A stretch of 64,000 nucleotides of DNA from Microbacterium sp. YJN-G. GTDB lineage: Bacteria > Actinomycetota > Actinomycetes > Actinomycetales > Microbacteriaceae. Below are positions 9,168-18,408 of the stretch, one piece after another (positions within the stretch are counted from its first letter, which is position 1; each line of letters starts with the position of its first letter). The notes under the pieces were generated by a model, which had not been told where the DNA came from, did no database searches, and was given only the letters and a program-made list of their open reading frames with translations. Both the position numbers and the translations under genes were made by a program. The stretch is from positions 1,674,001 to 1,738,000 of the forward strand of contig NZ_CP060402.1 of assembly GCF_015040615.1 (NCBI RefSeq), written 5' to 3'.

Positions 9168-11327
9168 ATGGCTGACACGATCCACGAGCAGTACGCGGGC
9201 GTCGACTTCTCGCCCATCATGGCCCTCACCGAGGGCGAGGTGGTCACGCACTCCCCCGTGCGCGACATCCGCCTCGCCTCGGGCAGGGTCCTGGCGCTGA
9301 TCACCCTCGACAACGGCCGCGACCACACCCGGCCGAACACGCTCGGCCCCGCCACGCTCACCGAGCTCGGCGAGACCCTCGAGGGGCTGAAGGCGCGTGC
9401 CGCCGCCGGCGAGATCCAGGCGGTCGGCATCACCGGCAAGCAGTACATCCTCGCCGCCGGCGCCGACCTCTCCGACATCAGCCGCGTCGGCTCGAAGGAC
9501 AACGCGCGCCTGATCGCACAGCTCGGGCACAAGGTGCTCGGCTCGCTGTCCGAACTGGGTGTGCCGTCGTTCGCGTTCGTGAACGGTCTCGCCCTCGGCG
9601 GCGGCATGGAGATCGCGCTGAACTCCAGCTACCGCACGGTCGACGCCTCGGCGGCGGCGCTGGCGCTGCCCGAGGTGTTCCTCGGCATCATCCCCGGCTG
9701 GGGCGGCGCCTACCTCGTGCCGAACCTGATCGGCATCGAGAACGCCCTCGAGGTCGTCATCTCGAACCCGCTCAAGCAGAACCGGATGCTGACGCCGCAG
9801 CAGGCGCACGAGCTGGGACTGATGGACGAGATCTTCCCGGCGGCGAACTTCCTGGAGAACTCGCTCGCCTGGGCCGACGCCGTGCTCGGCGGCAGGAAGG
9901 TCGAGCGCAGGAACGCACCGGGCAAGATCGAGCGCACGGTCAAGTGGCCGGTGGCGATCAAGATGGCCCGCGGCATGCTCGAGTCGAAGATCGGCATGGT
10001 GCCGCGCTCGCCGTACGCCGCACTCGATCTGCTCGACAGGGCGAAGAGCGGTTCGAAAGCCGAGGGCTTCGCCCGCGAGGACGAGGCGCTGGCAGAACTC
10101 GTGACCGGCGACCAGTTCGCCGCGTCGATGTATGCCTTCGACCTGGTGCAGAAGCGCGCCAAGCGCCCGGTCGGCGCGCCCGACAAGGAGCTCGCGAAGA
10201 AGGTCACCAAGGTCGGCATCATCGGTGCGGGTCTCATGGCGAGCCAGTTCGCGCTGCTGTTCGTGCGCAGGCTGCAGGTGCCCGTGCTGATCACCGATCT
10301 GGATCAGGCCCGCGTCGACAAGGGCGTGGCGTACATCCACGACGAGATCGGCAAGCTCGAGGCGAAGGGCCGTCTCGACGGTGACTCCGCCAACAAGTTG
10401 CGCTCGCTGGTGACCGGCACGACCGACAAGAGCCTGTACGCGGACTGCGATTTCGTCATCGAGGCGGTCTTCGAAGAGGTCGGCGTCAAGCAGCAGGTGT
10501 TCGGCGAGATCGAGAAGATCATCGCCGAGGACGCCATCCTCGCCACGAACACCTCGTCGCTGTCGGTCGAGGAGATCGGCGCGAAGCTCGCCCACCCCGA
10601 GCGGCTGGTCGGCTTCCACTTCTTCAACCCGGTCGCGGTGATGCCGCTGATCGAGATCGTCCGCACCCCGCACACCACGGATGCCGCGCTCTCGACGGCG
10701 TTCGTGGTCGCGAAGGGTCTCCGCAAGAACGCCGTGCTCACGGCCGACGCCCCCGGATTCGTCGTGAACCGACTGCTCGCCAAGGTGATGGGCGAGGCGG
10801 CCCGCGCCGTGTACGAGGGCACGCCGATCGCCGACGTCGAGAAGGCGTTCGCTCCCCTGGGACTGCCGATGGGTCCGTTCCAGCTCATCGACCTGGTGGG
10901 CTGGAAGGTCGCCGCGCACGTGCAGGACACCATGGTGCGCGCCTTCCCCGACCGGTTCTACGCCAACGAGAACTTCCACGCGCTGGCTGAGCTGGACAAG
11001 GTCGTCGAGAAGGATAAGGGCGGCCGTGTCACCGGATGGACCAAGGCCGCCGAGAAGACCCTCAAGGGTGCCGTCGGATCGAGCCCGGCGTCGGCCGAGA
11101 CGATTCTGCAGCGCGTGCAGGACGGCCTCGCGCAGGAGATCCGGATCATGCTCGACGAGGGAGTGGTCCCCGAGGTCGAGGACATCGACCTCTGCCTCAT
11201 CCTCGGCGCCGGCTGGCCGTTCATCGACGGCGGCGCCTCGCCGTACCTCGACCGCGAGGGGGCATCCGAGCGGGTGTTCGGCGACACGTTCCACCACCCG
11301 CCGATCCGCGGCATCGCCGCGGACTGA
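9168..11327 (+). CDS. fadB: Bifunctional enoyl-CoA hydratase/3-hydroxyacyl-CoA dehydrogenase
   Basis: A 719-residue fusion. The N-terminal part (about 15-330) is a crotonase fold with the oxyanion-hole segments ILAAGADLSDI and NGLALGGGMEIA and the active loop around ALPEVFLGIIPGWGG. A Rossmann domain starts near residue 345 with KVGIIGAGLMASQ (NAD binding), followed by the 3-hydroxyacyl-CoA dehydrogenase motif VGFHFFNPV and the C-terminal dehydrogenase domain. It hydrates enoyl-CoA and oxidises 3-hydroxyacyl-CoA, feeding FadA. The operon ends at a strong hairpin (11344-11373). No acyl-CoA ligase, dehydrogenase or FadR-type regulator is adjacent. Confidence 0.93.
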   Translation: MADTIHEQYAGVDFSPIMALTEGEVVTHSPVRDIRLASGRVLALITLDNGRDHTRPNTLGPATLTELGETLEGLKARAAAGEIQAVGITGKQYILAAGADLSDISRVGSKDNARLIAQLGHKVLGSLSELGVPSFAFVNGLALGGGMEIALNSSYRTVDASAAALALPEVFLGIIPGWGGAYLVPNLIGIENALEVVISNPLKQNRMLTPQQAHELGLMDEIFPAANFLENSLAWADAVLGGRKVERRNAPGKIERTVKWPVAIKMARGMLESKIGMVPRSPYAALDLLDRAKSGSKAEGFAREDEALAELVTGDQFAASMYAFDLVQKRAKRPVGAPDKELAKKVTKVGIIGAGLMASQFALLFVRRLQVPVLITDLDQARVDKGVAYIHDEIGKLEAKGRLDGDSANKLRSLVTGTTDKSLYADCDFVIEAVFEEVGVKQQVFGEIEKIIAEDAILATNTSSLSVEEIGAKLAHPERLVGFHFFNPVAVMPLIEIVRTPHTTDAALSTAFVVAKGLRKNAVLTADAPGFVVNRLLAKVMGEAARAVYEGTPIADVEKAFAPLGLPMGPFQLIDLVGWKVAAHVQDTMVRAFPDRFYANENFHALAELDKVVEKDKGGRVTGWTKAAEKTLKGAVGSSPASAETILQRVQDGLAQEIRIMLDEGVVPEVEDIDLCLILGAGWPFIDGGASPYLDREGASERVFGDTFHHPPIRGIAAD

Positions 11328-11343
11328 CCGGCGGCACAGCGAG

Positions 11344-11373
11344 ACGGGCGGGAGGGCTGATCCTCCCGCCCGT
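11344..11373 (+). terminator. Intrinsic-type terminator after fadAB
   Basis: A perfect 12-bp stem (ACGGGCGGGAGG with its complement) and a 6-base loop GCTGAT lie 17 bp after the fadB stop. The T-tract after it is weak, as is usual in GC-rich Actinobacteria. Confidence 0.75.
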
Positions 11374-11466
11374 TCTGCTGGAACGCTGGGGAAACACCGC
11401 ATGAACTCCGGCTCGCACGCCCCCGTCTCGCGGAAACAGCACCGTCCGAGCAGGCACAGTAGTGAC

Positions 11467-12162
11467 ATGGACCTGGTCATGACGATGCTCAGCGGCAAGG
11501 GGATGTCGAACCTGCTGAAGTCCGGCACCGCGATCCTCACGGTGCTCCTGGTGGTCCCGGCACTCATGAAGCTCTTCGTCGTCACCGTAGACGAGGGCTG
11601 GGCGGCGATCCGCACCCGCAACGGCAAGCCGATCATCCGCAACCGTCCGCCGCGCCGCAAGACCGCCGCAGGCGGAGCGGTCGGCGAGGTCGTGGTGCTG
11701 CACCCCGGCTCCCACGGCGCCTTCCCGCTGTTCTACTGGTACCGGCTCGTGGACGCGCGGTGCCGTGCGACCGATCTGCCGGCCCGCGAGATGACCGGGG
11801 CGCAGGGGCATCAGCACCGCGTGCACGCGTCGTTCGAATGGCGGCCGATCACGACGGGTCGCGATCTGCGCATCTTCGAGCTCGACGTCGTGAACGTCAA
11901 GGAACGCGCATCGAACATCGTCGGCGCCGCTCTGCGGGATCAGATCCGGATGCTCGAGGGCGCCGACCTGCCCCACAACGACGTCATCAACGCGCGGGTG
12001 CTCGCCGCGTGCGCGGACGAGGTGCGCAGAGCGTGCGGTGTCGAGGTGGTGCGGGTCATGGTGACCGGCGACGCCCTCACCGACGGCTACCTGCTCTCGA
12101 CCGCGATGCGCGACGGCGACCGGGCCCCGGATGCCGTGGCCGCCCTGCACGCGCTCAACTGA
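11467..12162 (+). CDS. Small SPFH/band-7-like membrane protein
   Basis: A 231-residue protein (from ATG 11467; an in-frame ATG at 11401 would add 22 residues without an obvious ribosome site). It has one N-terminal hydrophobic segment (about 16-35), then a GWAAIRTRNGKP stretch and a region with RVHASFEWRP and ERASNIVGAALRDQI that recalls SPFH (stomatin/band 7) domains. The family scaffolds membrane microdomains, but this protein is shorter and has no long coiled-coil tail. The assignment is by pattern only. The last 8 bp overlap the convergent flavoprotein gene. Confidence 0.55.
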   Translation: MDLVMTMLSGKGMSNLLKSGTAILTVLLVVPALMKLFVVTVDEGWAAIRTRNGKPIIRNRPPRRKTAAGGAVGEVVVLHPGSHGAFPLFYWYRLVDARCRATDLPAREMTGAQGHQHRVHASFEWRPITTGRDLRIFELDVVNVKERASNIVGAALRDQIRMLEGADLPHNDVINARVLAACADEVRRACGVEVVRVMVTGDALTDGYLLSTAMRDGDRAPDAVAALHALN

Positions 12163-13798
12163 GCCCGTTCTCGTCCGGCTGCGTCTGCGGCGGCCGCTCG
12201 TCCTGCTCACCTCTGCGGGGCCACCCGGCGAACGCCCGCTCGGCGATGGCGGTGATGGTCAGCGAAGGGTTCACCCCCGGGTTCGCCGGCACGGCTGCGC
12301 CGTCGACGACGTGCAGCCCCGGATGACCCCACACCCGGTTGAAGCGGTCGACGACGCCCTCCGCCGGTGAGGCGCCGATCACGGCGCCGCCGAGGAAGTG
12401 CGCGGTGAGCGGGATGCCGAACACCTCGGGCCACGAACCGCGCGGCTCGGTGCGCACCCCCGTCTCGGCCTGCATCCGGGTCGCGATCGCCGCTGCCGCC
12501 CGATGCGCCTGTGGCAGGTGCGACGGGTTGGGCGCACCGTGGCCCTGGCGGCTCGTGAGCACGTCGCGTCCGAACCGGCGGCGCAGCGACAGGGTGAGCG
12601 AGTTGTCGGCGGTCTGCATGACCAGGGCGATGATGCCGCGCTCGCTCCAGCGGTGCAGGTTCGCGAGCCGGAACTGGCGGATCGGATGCCGCACGACCTG
12701 CCCCAGCAGTGCGCCCAGTCGCCTCGGGAACGACCGGTCTCCCGGCACGAGGACCGTCGCCAGGGCTCCCATCAGGTTCGAGCCGGGGCCGTAGCGCACG
12801 TTCTCGACGTGCGTGCGCTCGTCGATGTGGAACGACGTCGTGATGGCGACTCCGTGCGCGTAGCCGGCGGCATCCGTCACCCGGGTCGCGACCGCGCCGT
12901 CGAGCGCCTCGGAGTTGGTGCGGGTGAGCCGCCCCAGCGCGGCGGAGACCCTGGGCAGCGCACCGGACGCCCGCATGCGGTGCAGCAGATGCTGCGTGCC
13001 CCAGGTTCCCGCCGCGAACACGACCTGCTCGGCACGGATCGTCCGCCGCCGGCGCCGGAACCAGGCTCCCGAGCGCTGCGAGGTCACCAGGTAGCCGCCG
13101 CGCGGATCCTCGCGCACCTCGGTCACGGTGCGCAGCTGCTCGACCACGGCGCCGCGGCGTTCGGCGAGGGCCAGGTAGTTCTTCATCAGGGTGTTCTTCG
13201 CGCCCACACGGCATCCGACCATGCAGTTGCCGCACAGCGTGCATCCGGTGCGGGCCGGGCCCTCCCCGTCGAAGTACGGGTCGGGCACCGTCACGCCGGG
13301 CATGCCGAGGAAGACACCGACGGGCGCCTGCCGGAAGGTGCCCTCGACGCCGAGATCGGCGGCCGCGCCGGCCATGATCCGCTCCACGGGGCCGGTGTGC
13401 GGATAGCGGTCGACGACGCCGAGCATCCGCTTCGCCGTGGCGTAGTGCGGCGCCAGTTCCCGCTGCCAGTCGGCGCCGGCCGGCCACTGGCGGTCGGCGA
13501 AGAAATCCGCGCCGGGCTCGTAGAGGGTGTTGGCGTAGTTCAGCGAGCCGCCGCCGACACCCGCGCCGGCGAGGATCATCACGTGCGGCAGCCGGTGGAT
13601 GCGCTGCACGCCGAAGCAGCCCAGCATCGGCGCCCAGAGGTAGCGGCGCACGTCCCACGAGGTCTTCGCGAAATCCTCGTCCTCGAACCGGCGGCCCGCC
13701 TCGAGCACCCGCACCCGGTAGCCCTTCTCGACCAGTCGCAGCGCGGCGACCGCCCCTCCGAAGCCCGAACCGACGATCACGACGTCCTCGTCGTACAT
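12155..13798 (-). CDS. GMC-type FAD oxidoreductase, cholesterol-oxidase-like
   Basis: A 547-residue flavoprotein. The FAD-binding motif is VVIVGSGFGGAVAALRLVEKG at the very N terminus (about 6-26), with a second conserved block ILAGAGVGGGSLNYAN (about 74-90) and a GMC-type C-terminal block near HVVDGAAVPANPGVNPS. A cysteine cluster GCTLCGNCMVGC precedes GAKNTL, as in mycobacterial ChoD-like proteins. Substrates may be sterols, long-chain alcohols or other hydroxylated lipids. ATG 13798 was chosen since AGGTGA lies four bases before it; a GTG six codons upstream is the alternative. Next to lipid-related genes. Confidence 0.82.
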   Translation of the reverse strand: MYDEDVVIVGSGFGGAVAALRLVEKGYRVRVLEAGRRFEDEDFAKTSWDVRRYLWAPMLGCFGVQRIHRLPHVMILAGAGVGGGSLNYANTLYEPGADFFADRQWPAGADWQRELAPHYATAKRMLGVVDRYPHTGPVERIMAGAAADLGVEGTFRQAPVGVFLGMPGVTVPDPYFDGEGPARTGCTLCGNCMVGCRVGAKNTLMKNYLALAERRGAVVEQLRTVTEVREDPRGGYLVTSQRSGAWFRRRRRTIRAEQVVFAAGTWGTQHLLHRMRASGALPRVSAALGRLTRTNSEALDGAVATRVTDAAGYAHGVAITTSFHIDERTHVENVRYGPGSNLMGALATVLVPGDRSFPRRLGALLGQVVRHPIRQFRLANLHRWSERGIIALVMQTADNSLTLSLRRRFGRDVLTSRQGHGAPNPSHLPQAHRAAAAIATRMQAETGVRTEPRGSWPEVFGIPLTAHFLGGAVIGASPAEGVVDRFNRVWGHPGLHVVDGAAVPANPGVNPSLTITAIAERAFAGWPRRGEQDERPPQTQPDENGLS

Positions 13799-13825
13799 GC
13801 GCTCACCTGCCTCCACTCACCCTGA

Positions 13826-14734
13826 TCATCCTCCTGACGGCGCCATGACAGACAGCGCGCCTGGCCGGATCGTGATGTCGCATTCTCCGCTGCCCACGCG
13901 CTCGCCGTCGGCGTAGACGACGAGGTCCGGGGCCGACACCCGCACGCGCGTCGCACGTCGGCGTGTGACTTCGCGTCTGCCGAGGTGCGCGCCGCGCAGC
14001 AGCAGCGGGAACAGGCGCAGCAGGCGCAGGCGGCCGAGTGGGGCGACGTGCATGACGTCCAGGATGCCGTCATCCGGCTCGGCCCCCGCACAGATCGGCA
14101 TCCCGCCGCCGTAGCTCGCGGTGTTGCCGACGGCGAGCAGGGTTCCCGGCATCCCGACCGCGACGCCCTCGTCGATCTTCACCTCGAACGCGGTGGGGCG
14201 CAGCCTCAGCACCTCGATGACGATCGCGAGGTAGTAGCGCAGCGGACCGCGGGGATGCCGCAGCCGGTTGGTGCGCTCACTGACCTTCGCGTCGAACCCC
14301 AGGGCCGCGACGGTGAGGAACGGCCGGCTCACCCCCTGCGAGGTGATCGATCCGAGATCGATGCGCCGAGGCCGTCCGCGCAGCGCGGCGGCGGCCGCCG
14401 CGTGCGGGTCAGCGGTGCGGATGCCCAGGGCGCGGGCCAGGTCGTTTCCGGTACCAGCCGGCACGAGCGTGAGGGGAAGGCCGGCGTCGGCGAGCAGGTC
14501 GACGATCCCGGTCAGGGTTCCGTCGCCTCCGACCACCACCACGCCGTCCGGATGCTCGTGCAGCGCCTCGTGCGCGAGTATGCGCGTCTGTGCGGCGGTA
14601 TCACCCGACAAGACGCGCACCTCGGCGCCGGCCGTGCGCAGCATCCGCACTGCCTCGTCGCCTGCGTGCGCGCCACGGCCCTTGCCCGCTGTCGGGTTGA
14701 TGATCACCGCGAGACGCGGCGTGCCCTCAGGCAT
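13826..14734 (-). CDS. Diacylglycerol kinase-family lipid kinase
   Basis: A 302-residue protein of the DagK/YegS family. Nucleotide-binding signatures are visible: INPTAGKGRG (12-21), VVGGDGTLTG and VPAGTGNDLARALG. These enzymes phosphorylate diacylglycerol or related lipid hydroxyls with ATP at the inner membrane face. Its start overlaps the end of the upstream FAD-oxidase gene by 8 bp, so the two are cotranscribed and probably work on linked glycerolipids. A second member of the same family, with different neighbours, lies at 52672-53604. Confidence 0.87.
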   Translation of the reverse strand: MPEGTPRLAVIINPTAGKGRGAHAGDEAVRMLRTAGAEVRVLSGDTAAQTRILAHEALHEHPDGVVVVGGDGTLTGIVDLLADAGLPLTLVPAGTGNDLARALGIRTADPHAAAAAALRGRPRRIDLGSITSQGVSRPFLTVAALGFDAKVSERTNRLRHPRGPLRYYLAIVIEVLRLRPTAFEVKIDEGVAVGMPGTLLAVGNTASYGGGMPICAGAEPDDGILDVMHVAPLGRLRLLRLFPLLLRGAHLGRREVTRRRATRVRVSAPDLVVYADGERVGSGECDITIRPGALSVMAPSGG

Positions 14735-16352
14735 CGCCGCGGCCGTCCGGGATCAGCACGCCGGGGTTCATGACGCCGTGGGGGTCGAGTTCACGCTTGA
14801 TCGCGCGGAGGATGCGGATCCCGGTCTCGCCGATCTCGTCGCGCAGCCAGGGGGCGTGGTCACGACCCACGGCATGGTGGTGGGTGATCGTGCCGCCCGC
14901 CGCCATGATCGCGTCGCCGACGCTGTGCTTGACCGCCTCCCAGGTGCGCAGCTGATCGCCCTTCACGCCCGCGAGTACCGTGAAGTACAGCGAGGCTCCG
15001 GTCGGATAGACGTGCGAGACGTGGCACATGATGAAGCTCCTGGCACCGGCGGCCTGGAAGCCCTCGCGCAGGGCATCGGTCACCGCTGCGCGCAGCCCGT
15101 GCAGGCCCGACCAGGTGGCCGCCGTCTCGAGCGTCTCGCAGAACACACCCGCATCGAGCAGCGCATCGCGCAGGTAAGGGCCGTCGAACCGGGTGCGTGC
15201 CCATTCCTCCGCTGCCGTGCGGCCGGTGCTCGTGCCACCGGCTTCGGCGATCAGTGCGGCGGTGCGTGCACGCCGGTGCTCGGCATCCTCGCCCTCGAAC
15301 ACGGTCACGGCGCTCGCACCCTTCGCCAGCGCCCGGCCGATCCGCCCGACCTGGGCCAGGCTCACGCCCGTCTCGGCCTCGTCGGAGAGCCGGATGACGG
15401 TGGGCCCGCCGCCACGCTGGGCGACCGCGCGGAGCGCGTCGGCACCGGTGGCGAAGTCGGGAAAGCTCCAGGATTCGACGATCCGCTCCGCGGGTACCGG
15501 ATGCACGCGCACCCGCACCTCGGTGATCACCCCGAAGGCGCCCTCGGAGCCGAGCACGAGCCGGGTGAGATCGGGGCCGGCAGCGGACCCCGGGGCGCGT
15601 CCGAGATCCAGGTCACCGGTCGGGGTCGCCATCCGGATGCCGGTGACCATGGCGTCGAACCGGCCGTGACCTGCGGAGTTCTGGCCCGAGGAGCGGGAGG
15701 CGGCGAAGCCGCCGATGGTCGCGTACCGGAAGCTCTGCGGGTAGTGCCCCAGCTCGAACCCGTGCTCGGCCAGCAGGCGCTCGGCCTCGGGCGCGCGGGT
15801 GCCCGCCCTCAGCACCGCCTCGCCGCTCACTGCATCCAGTCGTACGAGTCCGCTGAGGCGGGCGAGGTCCACGGCGATCACGGCGCCGTGCTCTCCGGCA
15901 TCCGGGTCCACGCCGCCGACGACGCTGGTGCCGCCACCGTAGGGGATGACGGCGATGCCCCGCTCCCCCGCGATGCGCAGCAGCTCGCCGACCTGGTCGT
16001 GGTCAGCCGGACGCACGACGGCATCCGGCACACGCTGACGGCGCTGACGGCGGCGCAGCAGATCGGGGGTGGATCGTCCGCCGGCGCGGCGCAGGCGCGT
16101 CTCGGCGTCCGTATGGACGTGGTCCCGTCCCACGACGGAGTGCAGCGCCTGCAGATCATCGGGTCCCAGCCGGGAGTCGTCCGTGGTGATCTCATCGATC
16201 GACGGCGCCGGCTCGGGGCGGCGCACACGGCCCAGCAGCAGCGGCAGGAGCGCGCGAACCGCACGCGGGAGCTCGGTGGCGAGGGCGGGATCGCCCCACC
16301 CGTTCCAGCGCATCTCCGGCGGTTCGACAGCACTGTCGCTCTGCACGTCCAT
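14727..16352 (-). CDS. FAD-binding oxidase, alkyl-dihydroxyacetonephosphate synthase-like
   Basis: A 541-residue protein of the VAO/PCMH flavin family. The FAD domain contains VIPYGGGTSVVGG (about 137-149) and FRYATIGGFAASRSSGQNS, and the C terminus has the histidine-rich THHHAVGRDHAPW that in alkyl-DHAP synthase forms the active site, followed by LDPHGVMNPG. Alkyl-DHAP synthase swaps the acyl chain of acyl-DHAP for a fatty alcohol to make an ether bond; actinobacterial homologues (AgpS-like) have rarely been tested, and a plain FAD oxidase acting on a hydroxy acid is the alternative. It is divergent from tetR with only 20 bp between start codons, and GlpD lies just beyond, so substrate DHAP is at hand. 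Confidence 0.8.
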   Translation of the reverse strand: MDVQSDSAVEPPEMRWNGWGDPALATELPRAVRALLPLLLGRVRRPEPAPSIDEITTDDSRLGPDDLQALHSVVGRDHVHTDAETRLRRAGGRSTPDLLRRRQRRQRVPDAVVRPADHDQVGELLRIAGERGIAVIPYGGGTSVVGGVDPDAGEHGAVIAVDLARLSGLVRLDAVSGEAVLRAGTRAPEAERLLAEHGFELGHYPQSFRYATIGGFAASRSSGQNSAGHGRFDAMVTGIRMATPTGDLDLGRAPGSAAGPDLTRLVLGSEGAFGVITEVRVRVHPVPAERIVESWSFPDFATGADALRAVAQRGGGPTVIRLSDEAETGVSLAQVGRIGRALAKGASAVTVFEGEDAEHRRARTAALIAEAGGTSTGRTAAEEWARTRFDGPYLRDALLDAGVFCETLETAATWSGLHGLRAAVTDALREGFQAAGARSFIMCHVSHVYPTGASLYFTVLAGVKGDQLRTWEAVKHSVGDAIMAAGGTITHHHAVGRDHAPWLRDEIGETGIRILRAIKRELDPHGVMNPGVLIPDGRGDA

Positions 16353-16356
16353 GCGT

Positions 16357-16373
16357 TACAGTGTGACACATTA
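16357..16373. promoter_or_regulatory. 17-bp dyad, candidate TetR operator
   Basis: TA-n2-GTGT-g-ACAC-n2-TA is symmetric around position 16365 and fills most of the 20 bp between the divergent start codons of the FAD oxidase gene and tetR. TetR-family regulators usually bind such dyads next to their own gene. Binding here would block both directions. Its right arm touches the tetR ATG, which suggests a leaderless tetR mRNA. Confidence 0.55.
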
Positions 16374-16957
16374 TGGCAACTCGTCAACCACAGATCGCGG
16401 GCTGGGACGGCACCCAGCAGCGCATCCTCGACGCCGCCGAGCGCCTGATCGCGCAGCGCGGCGTGAGCAGCCTGACGATCGCCGAGCTCGCGCGCGAAGG
16501 GGGCGTCAGCCGTCCGACGATCTACCGCAGCTGGGCGGGCGCCGACGAGGTGGTGCGGGCCGTGCTGCTGCGCCGGGTGCTCGTGCTGCTCGAGAATGTG
16601 CCGGTGTCGGCCGCCAGAGTGCAGATCGTCGACGATGTGCTGCGCTTCTCGGCCGCGTTCCGCGCCGATCCGCTGTATGCGGCCCTGCTGGAACGCGAGC
16701 CCGAGGTCTTCACGCGATACACCCTGCAACGGTTCGGGGCGAATCAGCGGGCGATCCTGCAGCGCATGGCCGAGTCGATCGAGGCGGCGCAGGCGGCGGG
16801 CTCGGTGCGCACCGGTGAGCCGCAGCACATCGCCGTCATGCTGCTGCTGATCGCGCAGTCGGCGATCCTCTCGCACGGCACAGTGTCGGATCTCATCGAC
16901 GAGGCGGCGTGGGAGTACGAGCTGCGCGCGGCGCTCGACGGGCTGCTGCGGCCATGA
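16373..16957 (+). CDS. TetR family transcriptional regulator
   Basis: A 194-residue regulator. The N-terminal helix-turn-helix spans about residues 13-60: RILDAAERLIAQRG, then LTIAELAREGGVSRPTIYRSW, the classic TetR recognition helix pattern. The C-terminal ligand domain has no recognisable ligand signature. It is divergent from the alkyl-DHAP-synthase-like gene, and its stop overlaps the glpD start (ATGA). The natural reading is that it controls both the flavoenzyme operon and glpD, with an acyl-CoA, glycerol phosphate or lipid ligand as inference. There is no usable ribosome binding site. Confidence 0.9.
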   Translation: MATRQPQIAGWDGTQQRILDAAERLIAQRGVSSLTIAELAREGGVSRPTIYRSWAGADEVVRAVLLRRVLVLLENVPVSAARVQIVDDVLRFSAAFRADPLYAALLEREPEVFTRYTLQRFGANQRAILQRMAESIEAAQAAGSVRTGEPQHIAVMLLLIAQSAILSHGTVSDLIDEAAWEYELRAALDGLLRP

Positions 16958-18402
16958 CCGGCCGCTCCCCCGACCTCAGCGCGGTCCGGCGGCGCCGCGA
17001 GCTGGAGCGCACCGCATCCGAGACGGTCGACGTGCTGGTCGTGGGCGGCGGGATCACGGGTGCGGGCGTGGCGCTGGATGCGGCATCCCGCGGGCTGACC
17101 GTCGCCCTCATCGAGGCGGAGGATCTCGCCTTCGGCACCAGCCGGTTCAGCTCCAAGCTCGTGCACGGCGGACTGCGCTACCTCGCCACCGGCGATATCG
17201 CCACCGCACGCGAGAGCGCCCGGGAGCGTCATCTGCTGATGACGGCGATCGCTCCGCACCTGATCCGTCCGCTGCCGCAGTTGCTGCCCTTCTCCCCCGG
17301 TGTCGCCCTCCGCCAGCGCGCGGCCGGCGTCACCGGGATGACGATGGGTGACCTGCTGCGCATGCAGGCGCGCACGCGGCGCGCGACGCTTCCCGGTCCG
17401 CGTGCCGTGTCCGCTCGCGCCGCACGCCGGCTCGTGCCCGCGCTCGATCCTCGCGGACTCCGCGGCGGCATGATCGCTTACGACGGGCAGCTCGTCGACG
17501 ATGCACGCCTGGTCGTCGCCGTCGCCCGCACGGCGGCGAGTCTCGGGGCGCGCATCCTCACCCGGGTACGGGCGCTGGGGCTGCACGGTGACGGCGCCGC
17601 CGCCGAGGATGTGCTCACCGGTGAGAGGCTGGAGATCCGCGCACGCAGCGTGATCAACGCCACCGGCGTGTGGGCGGGGTCGCTCGACAGCGGCCTTTCG
17701 GTGCGTCCCAGCCGCGGCACGCACATCGTGCTCGACGGCGCAGATCTGGGGCATCCATCCGCCGCGCTCACCATCCCGCACGAGGGCTCGATCAGCCGGT
17801 ACGTGTTCGCCCTGCCGCAACTCGGCGGAACGGTGCTGGTCGGGCTGACCGATGAGGACGCGCCGGGGCCGATCCCCGAGGTGGCGCAGCCGACGGAGCC
17901 CGAGATCCGCTTCCTGCTCGACAGCATCAACCGTGTGATCGCCGAGCCCATCGCGCGCGAGCAGGTGCGAGGTGCGTTCGCGGGGCTGCGGCCGCTGGTC
18001 GATGCCGCCCACGGCAGCACGGCCGACATCTCGCGGCGGCATCTGGTGTCGGCATCCGACTCGGGGTTCGTGAGCGTGCTCGGCGGCAAGCTCACCACCT
18101 ACCGCCGGATGGCGGAGGATGCCGTCGATGCGGCAGTGCGGCTGCGGGGCCTCGCAGCAGGCCCGTGCCGCACCACGACACTGCGTCTGGTCGATACCGC
18201 GCCGGTACCGTCGGAGCCGCTGATCCCGGGCATCGCACTCACCCGCGCGGAGGTGGAGTCGGCGGTGCGCACGGAGCTCGCCCTCACCGCCGACGACGTG
18301 CTCGACCGCCGCTCGCGTGTCGGCCTGATCGCCGATGACCGACAGCGCGCGCTGCCTGCGGTCATCGCTCTCGTAGAGCGGGCGCTGTCAGAGCTCGACT
18401 GA
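16954..18402 (+). CDS. glpD: Glycerol-3-phosphate dehydrogenase (FAD)
   Basis: A 482-residue FAD protein. Dinucleotide-binding motif VLVVGGGITGAGVALDAASRG lies at about 26-46; the family signature GTSRFSSKLVHGGLRYL follows. The C-terminal part has SVLGGKLTTYRRMAEDAVDA, typical for GlpD. It is somewhat shorter than the ~560-residue mycobacterial enzymes because the C-terminal extra domain is brief. It oxidises sn-glycerol 3-phosphate to DHAP at the membrane and reduces quinone. Its ATG overlaps the tetR stop, so translation is coupled. DHAP made here could feed the flavoenzyme encoded divergently. Confidence 0.92.
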   Translation: MTGRSPDLSAVRRRRELERTASETVDVLVVGGGITGAGVALDAASRGLTVALIEAEDLAFGTSRFSSKLVHGGLRYLATGDIATARESARERHLLMTAIAPHLIRPLPQLLPFSPGVALRQRAAGVTGMTMGDLLRMQARTRRATLPGPRAVSARAARRLVPALDPRGLRGGMIAYDGQLVDDARLVVAVARTAASLGARILTRVRALGLHGDGAAAEDVLTGERLEIRARSVINATGVWAGSLDSGLSVRPSRGTHIVLDGADLGHPSAALTIPHEGSISRYVFALPQLGGTVLVGLTDEDAPGPIPEVAQPTEPEIRFLLDSINRVIAEPIAREQVRGAFAGLRPLVDAAHGSTADISRRHLVSASDSGFVSVLGGKLTTYRRMAEDAVDAAVRLRGLAAGPCRTTTLRLVDTAPVPSEPLIPGIALTRAEVESAVRTELALTADDVLDRRSRVGLIADDRQRALPAVIALVERALSELD

Positions 18403-18408
18403 GGGTTC

